Source of the DNA: RECO01 sp050485385
GTDB taxonomy: Bacteria > Pseudomonadota > Alphaproteobacteria > Geminicoccales > Geminicoccaceae
DNA length: 19,796 nt
Direction of reading: 5' to 3'
Assembly (NCBI GenBank): GCA_050485385.1
Contig: JBJHBG010000095.1
Location: forward strand, 1 to 19,796
The position numbers were made by a program, and so were the translations under genes. The stretch's first letter is position 1, and every line of letters starts with the position of its first letter. Under the pieces are notes generated by a model. The model had not been told where the DNA came from, ran no database searches, and saw only the letters and a program-made list of their open reading frames with translations. Positions 14,870-19,796 of this stretch are shown in pieces.

Positions 14870-16162
14870 GTGCTGCAGGACAAGGACCGCATCTTCACCG
14901 ACATCTACGGCGAGAAGGGGGCGACCCTGAAGCAGGCCGAGGCCAGGGGCGACTACGACGGGCTCAAGGAGCTGATCCTTCTGGGCCGTGCGGAGATCGT
15001 CGACCGGGTCAAGAAGTCGGGGCTCCGGGGCAGGGGCGGCGCCGGCTTTCCGACCGGGCTCAAATGGTCGTTCATGCCGAAGGAGACCGACGGCGGCCCG
15101 GTCTATCTCGTGGTCAACGCCGACGAGAGCGAGCCGGGCACCTGCAAGGATCGCGAGATCATGCGGCACGAGCCGCACAAGCTGGTCGAGGGCTGCATCG
15201 TCGCCGGCATGGCGATGGGCTGCACCGCCGGCTACATCTACATCCGCGGCGAGTACGTGCGCGAGGCCGAGGCCCTGGAGAAGGCGATCGCCGAGGCCTA
15301 CAAGGCAGGCTATCTGGGCACCGACATCCTCGGCACCGGCTTTGCCTACGAGCTCTACCTGCACCGCGGCGCCGGTGCCTACATCTGCGGCGAGGAGACC
15401 GGGCTGATCGAAAGCCTGGAGGGCAAGAAGGGCCAGCCGCGCCTGAAACCGCCCTTCCCGGCCATGGTCGGGCTCTACGGCCGGCCGACCACGGTCAACA
15501 ACGTCGAGACCATCGCCGTGGTACCGACGATCCTGCGCCGCGGGCCGTCGTGGTTCGCCGATCTCGGGCGCGAGAACAACACCGGCACCAAGCTCTTCTG
15601 CATCTCCGGCCACGTGAACCGGCCCTGCACGGTCGAGGAGGAGATGAGCATCCCCCTGAAGGAGCTGATCGAGCGCCATTGCGGCGGGGTGCGCGGCGGC
15701 TGGGACAACCTCAAGGCGGTCATCCCCGGCGGCTCGTCGGTGCCGCTGATCCCCAAGGACGTGTGCGACACGGTCAAGATGGACTTCGACGACCTGCGCG
15801 CGGCGCAGTCGGGCCTGGGCACGGCCGCGGTGATCGTCATGGACCAGTCGACCGACGTCATCAAGGCGATCGCCCGGCTGTCCAAGTTCTACATGCACGA
15901 GAGCTGCGGCCAGTGTACGCCTTGCCGCGAGGGCACCGGCTGGCTCTGGCGGGTGATGACGCGACTGGTCGAAGGTCGGGCGCGCGTCGAGGAGATCGAC
16001 ATGCTCTACGACGTCACCAAGGAAATCGAGGGACACACCATCTGCGCGCTGGGCGACGCGGCGGCGTGGCCGGTGCAGGGGTTGATCCGCCATTTCCGGC
16101 CGGAGATCGAGGCGCGCATCCGGGCAGCCGCCGGCCGTACCGACCAGATGGCCGCGAGCTGA
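14870..16162 (+). CDS. nuoF: NADH-quinone oxidoreductase subunit F (NADH-binding, FMN)
   Basis: NuoF (51-kDa subunit, 430 residues) is where NADH is oxidised by FMN. GLRGRGGAGFPTG (about residues 51-63) binds NADH, NADESEPGTCKDRE binds FMN, and the N3 [4Fe-4S] ligands are Cys346, Cys349, Cys352 (SCGQCTPC) and Cys392 (HTICALGD). One oddity is the conserved GEETALI stretch, which here has Gly at residue 178 (GEETGLI). The start is GTG at 14870, one base after the nuoE stop, supported by GGAGG with 6-base spacing. It works with NuoE and NuoG at the tip of the peripheral arm. Confidence 0.98.
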   Translation: MLQDKDRIFTDIYGEKGATLKQAEARGDYDGLKELILLGRAEIVDRVKKSGLRGRGGAGFPTGLKWSFMPKETDGGPVYLVVNADESEPGTCKDREIMRHEPHKLVEGCIVAGMAMGCTAGYIYIRGEYVREAEALEKAIAEAYKAGYLGTDILGTGFAYELYLHRGAGAYICGEETGLIESLEGKKGQPRLKPPFPAMVGLYGRPTTVNNVETIAVVPTILRRGPSWFADLGRENNTGTKLFCISGHVNRPCTVEEEMSIPLKELIERHCGGVRGGWDNLKAVIPGGSSVPLIPKDVCDTVKMDFDDLRAAQSGLGTAAVIVMDQSTDVIKAIARLSKFYMHESCGQCTPCREGTGWLWRVMTRLVEGRARVEEIDMLYDVTKEIEGHTICALGDAAAWPVQGLIRHFRPEIEARIRAAAGRTDQMAAS

Positions 16163-16183
16163 ACGAGGACGCTGGGAGACGAC

Positions 16184-18244
16184 ATGCCGAAGCTGACCAT
16201 CGACGGCATCGAGGTCGAGGTTCCGGCCGGGGCTACGGTCTTCCAGGCCTGCGAGCTGGCCGGCGCCGAGGTGCCGCACTTCTGCTTCCACCCGCGCTTG
16301 AACATCGCGGGCAACTGCCGGATGTGCCTGGTCGAGATCGAGAAGGCGCCGAAGCCGGTGGCGAGCTGTGCCATGCCCGCCGCCGAGGGCATGGTCGTGC
16401 ATACCAAGTCGAAGACGGTGAAGAAGGCGCAAAAGGGCGTTCTCGAGCTGCTCTTGATCAACCACCCGCTCGACTGCCCGATTTGCGACCAGGGCGGCGA
16501 GTGCGACCTCCAGGATCTCACCCTGTTCTACGGACCGGACAGTTCGCGCTTCGCCGAGAACAAGCGTCCGGTGGCCGACAAGTACCTGGGTCCGTTGATC
16601 TCCACGCACATGACGCGGTGCATCCACTGCACCCGCTGCGTGCGCTTCATCAACGAGATCGCCGGCATCGAGGAATTGGGTGCTACCGGCCGCGGCGAGC
16701 ACATGGAGATCGGCACCTGGGTCGAGGCGGCGATCACCTCGGAGCTGTCGGGCAACATCATCGACCTTTGCCCGGTCGGCGCCCTCAACAGCAAGCCCTA
16801 CGAGTACACCGCCCGAACCTGGGAACTCAGGAAGCACGAGGGCATCGACGTCATGGATGCCGTCGGCTCCAACATCCGTGTCGACGTGCGCGGCAACGAG
16901 GTCATGCGCATCCTGCCGCGGCTGCACGAGGACGTGAACGAGGAGTGGGTCGCCGACAAGACCCGCTTCGCCTACGACGGCTTGAAGCGCCGGCGTCTCG
17001 ACCGTCCCTGGGTGAAGCGTGACGGCAAGCTTCAGCCGGCGACGTGGCCGGAGGCGCTGGAGGCGGTGCGCGCGCGCCTGGAAGGCGTCGACGGCAAGCG
17101 GATCGCCGGCATCGTCGGCGATCAGGTCGACCTCGAGGCGATGACCGCGTTCAAGGACCTCATGGCGGCGCTCGGCTCCCCCCATGTCGACTGCCGTCAG
17201 GACGGGGCGAAGCTCCGAGGCCCCCGCGCCTCCTACCTCTTCAACTCGACCATCGCCGGGATCGAGCAGGCCGACGCCATCCTGCTGGTCGGCACCTTCC
17301 CCCGTCACGAGGCGCCGCTGGTCAACGCCCGCATCAGGAAGCGCTGGCGCCTGGGCGGGCTCCAGGTCGGACGGATCGGCTGTCCCGGCAACCTGACTTA
17401 TCCCGTCGCCGACCTCGGCGCCGGGCCACCGACGCTGGCGGAACTGGCCGACGGCAGGCACGGCTTCGCCGAGGTGCTGGAGAAGGCCGAGCGGCCGATG
17501 CTGATCCTCGGCTCCGGTGCCGTGGCCCGCGCCGACGGCGCCGAGGTGTTGGGCCTCGCGCGCAAGCTGGCCGAGCGCTTCGGGATGATCCGGGAAGGCT
17601 GGAACGGCTTCAACGTCCTCCACCGCGCGGCATCGCGCGTCGGCGGGCTCGATCTCGGACTCGTGCCGGGGGAGGGCGGGCTGGACGTGGCGGGCATCCT
17701 GGACGCTGCCGGCAAGGGCGAGGTCGAGGTGGTTTATCTGCTGGGCGCCGACGAGATCGACGCGGCTCCGCTCGCCGACGCCTTCGTCGTCTATCAGGGC
17801 AGCCACGGCGATCGCGGGGCGCAGGTCGCCGACGTCGTCCTGCCGGGGGCGGCCTACACCGAAAAGACGGCCACCTGGGTCAACACCGAGGGCCGGCCGC
17901 AGCGCTCGCCGCAGGCTGCCTTTCCGCCGGGCGAGGCGAAGGAGGACTGGAGGATCCTCCGCGCTCTGTCCGCCGCTCTCGACCGCACCCTCGCCTACGA
18001 CACGCCGGCCCAGCTCCGGGCGCGGATGCACGAACTCGTGCCGCACGCCGCAGCGCTCGACCGTCCAGCACCGGCCGAGTGGGCGGCGTTCGGCGCCGAG
18101 GGTGCGATGGGCGACGCGCCGTTCACCGCCCCGATCGAGGACTTCTATCGGACCTGTCCGATCAGCCGGGCGTCGGCCACCATGGCGGCGTGCGTGGCCG
18201 AGATCGTCGAGGGCCAGGAACGGGCGACCGGCACCCATGGTTGA
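16184..18244 (+). CDS. nuoG: NADH-quinone oxidoreductase subunit G
   Basis: NuoG (75-kDa subunit, 686 residues) conducts electrons from NuoF to NuoI. Clusters visible: N1b [2Fe-2S] (Cys34, Cys45, Cys48, Cys62), N5 [4Fe-4S] with a His ligand (His94, Cys98, Cys101, Cys107) and N4 [4Fe-4S] (Cys146, Cys149, Cys152, Cys196). The four Cys of N7, found in E. coli and Thermus, are absent: the corresponding stretch after TWELRKHEG reads IDVMDAVGSNIRVDV. The rest is a molybdopterin-oxidoreductase-like domain with no cofactor expected. The C-terminal part is Ala-rich and at family length for alphaproteobacteria. GGGAG lies 5 bases before the ATG, and the end overlaps nuoH by 8 bases. Confidence 0.98.
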   Translation: MPKLTIDGIEVEVPAGATVFQACELAGAEVPHFCFHPRLNIAGNCRMCLVEIEKAPKPVASCAMPAAEGMVVHTKSKTVKKAQKGVLELLLINHPLDCPICDQGGECDLQDLTLFYGPDSSRFAENKRPVADKYLGPLISTHMTRCIHCTRCVRFINEIAGIEELGATGRGEHMEIGTWVEAAITSELSGNIIDLCPVGALNSKPYEYTARTWELRKHEGIDVMDAVGSNIRVDVRGNEVMRILPRLHEDVNEEWVADKTRFAYDGLKRRRLDRPWVKRDGKLQPATWPEALEAVRARLEGVDGKRIAGIVGDQVDLEAMTAFKDLMAALGSPHVDCRQDGAKLRGPRASYLFNSTIAGIEQADAILLVGTFPRHEAPLVNARIRKRWRLGGLQVGRIGCPGNLTYPVADLGAGPPTLAELADGRHGFAEVLEKAERPMLILGSGAVARADGAEVLGLARKLAERFGMIREGWNGFNVLHRAASRVGGLDLGLVPGEGGLDVAGILDAAGKGEVEVVYLLGADEIDAAPLADAFVVYQGSHGDRGAQVADVVLPGAAYTEKTATWVNTEGRPQRSPQAAFPPGEAKEDWRILRALSAALDRTLAYDTPAQLRARMHELVPHAAALDRPAPAEWAAFGAEGAMGDAPFTAPIEDFYRTCPISRASATMAACVAEIVEGQERATGTHG

Positions 18245-19235
18245 GCATCTCGTCACCCTGTTGATCACCGTCGGCTACATCCTCTTGATCGTGGTGCCGC
18301 TGCTGGTGGCGGTTGCCTATGCCACCTATGCCGAGCGCAAGGTGATCGGCGCCATGCAACTGCGCCAGGGGCCGATGACGGTCGGTCCCTGGGGCCTGCT
18401 GCAGCCGCTGGCCGACGGTGCCAAGCTGTTCCTCAAGGAAACGGTGATCCCGAGCGGTGCGAACAAGGTGGTGTTCGTGCTCGCGCCGATGCTCACCTTC
18501 ATCCTCGCCCTGATCGGCTGGGCGGTGATCCCGTTCGACGACGGCTGGGTGCTCGCCGACATCAACGTCGGTGTTCTCTACTTGTTCGCCATAAGTTCCA
18601 TGGGCGTCTACGGCGTCGTCATGGCTGGCTGGGCATCGAACTCGCGTTACGCCTTCTTGGGCGCGCTGCGGTCCTCGGCGCAGATGATCTCCTACGAGAT
18701 CGCCATCGGTCTGATCATCATCAACGTCCTGATCACCGCGGGCACGCTGAATCTCTCCGAGATCGTCCGCGCCCAGCAGGGGCTCTGGTACGTCATCCCG
18801 CACTTCCCCATGTTCGTCGTCTTCATCGCGGCGATCCTGGCCGAAACCAACCGTCACCCCTTCGATCTGCCGGAGGACGAAAGTTCGCTCGTCACCGGCT
18901 ACAACGTCGAATACAGCTCGATGGCCTTCGCCCTCTTCTTCCTCGGCGAATACGCCAACATGATCTTGATGAGCGCGATCGCCGCCATCCTCTTCCTCGG
19001 TGGCTGGCTGCCGCCGTTCGACATCGCCCCCTTCAACTGGATCCCCGGTCCGATCTGGTTCGCCTTGAAGATCGCCTTCGTCCTGTTCGTCTTCTTCTGG
19101 GCGCGGGCGACCTTGCCGCGCTATCGCTACGATCAGTTGATGCGCCTCGGTTGGAAAGTCTTCTTGCCGTTCTCGCTGCTCTGGGTGGTGCTGACCTCGG
19201 GCGTTCTGCTCGCCTTCGACCTGCTGCCGCAGTGA
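18237..19235 (+). CDS. nuoH: NADH-quinone oxidoreductase subunit H
   Basis: NuoH (ND1 homologue, 332 residues, about eight membrane helices) forms the quinone entry channel and links quinone reduction to proton transfer. It starts with the usual AERKVIGAMQLRQGP after helix 1 and contains ETNRHPFDLPE in the cytoplasmic loop at residues 203-213. In that loop the family pattern PExExEL is altered to PEDESSL (residues 212-218), so the third acidic residue, E. coli Glu220 by my alignment, is serine at 217, while Asp214 is added. Otherwise the protein looks intact (YNVEYSSM, then LPRYRYDQLM near the end). No strong Shine-Dalgarno is seen, and the 8-base overlap with nuoG suggests coupled translation. 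Confidence 0.97.
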   Translation: MVEHLVTLLITVGYILLIVVPLLVAVAYATYAERKVIGAMQLRQGPMTVGPWGLLQPLADGAKLFLKETVIPSGANKVVFVLAPMLTFILALIGWAVIPFDDGWVLADINVGVLYLFAISSMGVYGVVMAGWASNSRYAFLGALRSSAQMISYEIAIGLIIINVLITAGTLNLSEIVRAQQGLWYVIPHFPMFVVFIAAILAETNRHPFDLPEDESSLVTGYNVEYSSMAFALFFLGEYANMILMSAIAAILFLGGWLPPFDIAPFNWIPGPIWFALKIAFVLFVFFWARATLPRYRYDQLMRLGWKVFLPFSLLWVVLTSGVLLAFDLLPQ

Positions 19236-19271
19236 CCATGCCACGCCAACTCCAGCACTAGGAACGACGAC

Positions 19272-19763
19272 ATGGCCACCACGCTCGACCGTGCCGCGAA
19301 GACCTTCCTGTTGCAGGAGCTGGTCAGCGGCTTCTGGCTGACCTTCCGTTACATGTTCAAGAAAAAATACACCTTGAACTATCCCTACGAGAAGGGTCCC
19401 CTCAGCCCGCGCTTTCGGGGCGAGCACGCGCTCCGGCGCTATCCGAACGGTGAGGAACGGTGTATCGCCTGCAAGCTCTGCGAAGCGATCTGCCCGGCGC
19501 AGGCCATCACCATCGAGAGCGAGCCGCGTCCGGACGGCAGCCGGCGGACCACCCGCTACGACATCGACATGACCAAGTGCATCTATTGCGGCTTCTGCGA
19601 GGAGGCGTGTCCGGTGGACGCCATCGTCGAAGGGCCGAACTTCGAGTTCGCCGCCTTCACCCGCGAGGAGCTGTTCTACGACAAGCAGAAGCTCCTGGCG
19701 AACGGCGAGCGCTGGGAGACCGAGATCGCGGCCAACCTCGCGGCCGACGCCCCTTACCGCTGA
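19272..19763 (+). CDS. nuoI: NADH-quinone oxidoreductase subunit I
   Basis: NuoI (TYKY homologue, 163 residues) carries clusters N6a and N6b between NuoG and NuoB. It has two ferredoxin-type motifs: Cys64, 67, 70, 74 (CIACKLCEAICP) and Cys103, 106, 109, 113 (CIYCGFCEEACP). The N terminus has the amphipathic membrane-surface helix (ELVSGFWLTFRYMF) and the C terminus has the family's EELFYDKQKLL. AGGA lies 8 bases before the ATG. It is separated from nuoH by 36 bases with no visible hairpin. After its stop 33 bases remain, with no recognisable gene start. nuoJ is expected just beyond the edge. Confidence 0.98.
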   Translation: MATTLDRAAKTFLLQELVSGFWLTFRYMFKKKYTLNYPYEKGPLSPRFRGEHALRRYPNGEERCIACKLCEAICPAQAITIESEPRPDGSRRTTRYDIDMTKCIYCGFCEEACPVDAIVEGPNFEFAAFTREELFYDKQKLLANGERWETEIAANLAADAPYR

Positions 19764-19796
19764 CCCCGCACGCCCGCCCAGCCGCCGGCGGCGGCA

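Noticed and set aside
1..19796. Mobile elements, CRISPR arrays, phage or defence genes, attachment sites beside the tRNAs
   Set aside because: No transposase, integrase, regular short repeats or duplicated tRNA 3' ends were seen. The gene content is core metabolism and repair, so I do not claim an undescribed multi-gene system here.

Overview
The window is about 20 kb of very GC-rich chromosomal DNA with densely packed housekeeping genes and almost no non-coding sequence. Everything points to an alphaproteobacterium, probably of the Rhodospirillales type. The respiratory complex I operon has separate nuoC and nuoD genes and a NuoG that lacks the Cys cluster for the extra N7 centre, as in alphaproteobacteria and mitochondria. 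The phenylpyruvate/indolepyruvate decarboxylase is very close in sequence to my recollection of the Azospirillum IpdC protein. A small lipoprotein resembles the alphaproteobacterial DUF3035/BamF-type family. This placement is inferred from family resemblance, not from a 16S or database comparison.

Left half (1-10832), all on the minus strand. Read in the direction of transcription: tRNA-Val(UAC), ipdC (thiamine-diphosphate decarboxylase), ribF (FMN/FAD synthesis), ileS (isoleucyl-tRNA synthetase), lspA (lipoprotein signal peptidase), a small lipoprotein, a catalytic M16 zinc peptidase, its non-catalytic M16 partner, and mutL, which runs off the left edge. From ribF onward the genes overlap or are a few bases apart, so this is probably one long operon: cofactor and tRNA charging, then lipoprotein maturation with an envelope lipoprotein and a paired periplasmic peptidase, then mismatch repair.

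Centre (10687-11536). Two tRNA genes diverge from a 108-bp spacer that holds a good promoter for tRNA-Asp and a weaker one for tRNA-Val. A small, unrecognised secreted protein with three Arg-Asp/Glu-x-Asp-Gly-Arg repeats lies on the minus strand between tRNA-Asp and nuoA. A short leader precedes nuoA and contains a weak promoter candidate and a hairpin.

Right half (11537-19763), all on the plus strand: nuoA-B-C-D-E-F-G-H-I, the first nine genes of the 14-gene complex I operon, tightly packed with several stop/start overlaps and no inserted genes. Presumably nuoJ-N follow beyond the right edge. Together these encode the peripheral NADH-oxidising arm (E, F, G), the connecting quinone-reducing module (B, C, D, I) and two membrane subunits (A, H).

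I do not see mobile elements, CRISPR arrays, phage genes or a defence island. The points worth a second look are local: a perfect inverted repeat that would cover the ipdC ribosome-binding site, the placement of ipdC before an essential operon, a lost glutamate in the NuoH quinone-site loop, the divergent tRNA pair, the repeat-bearing small secreted protein, and a few substitutions in otherwise conserved motifs.
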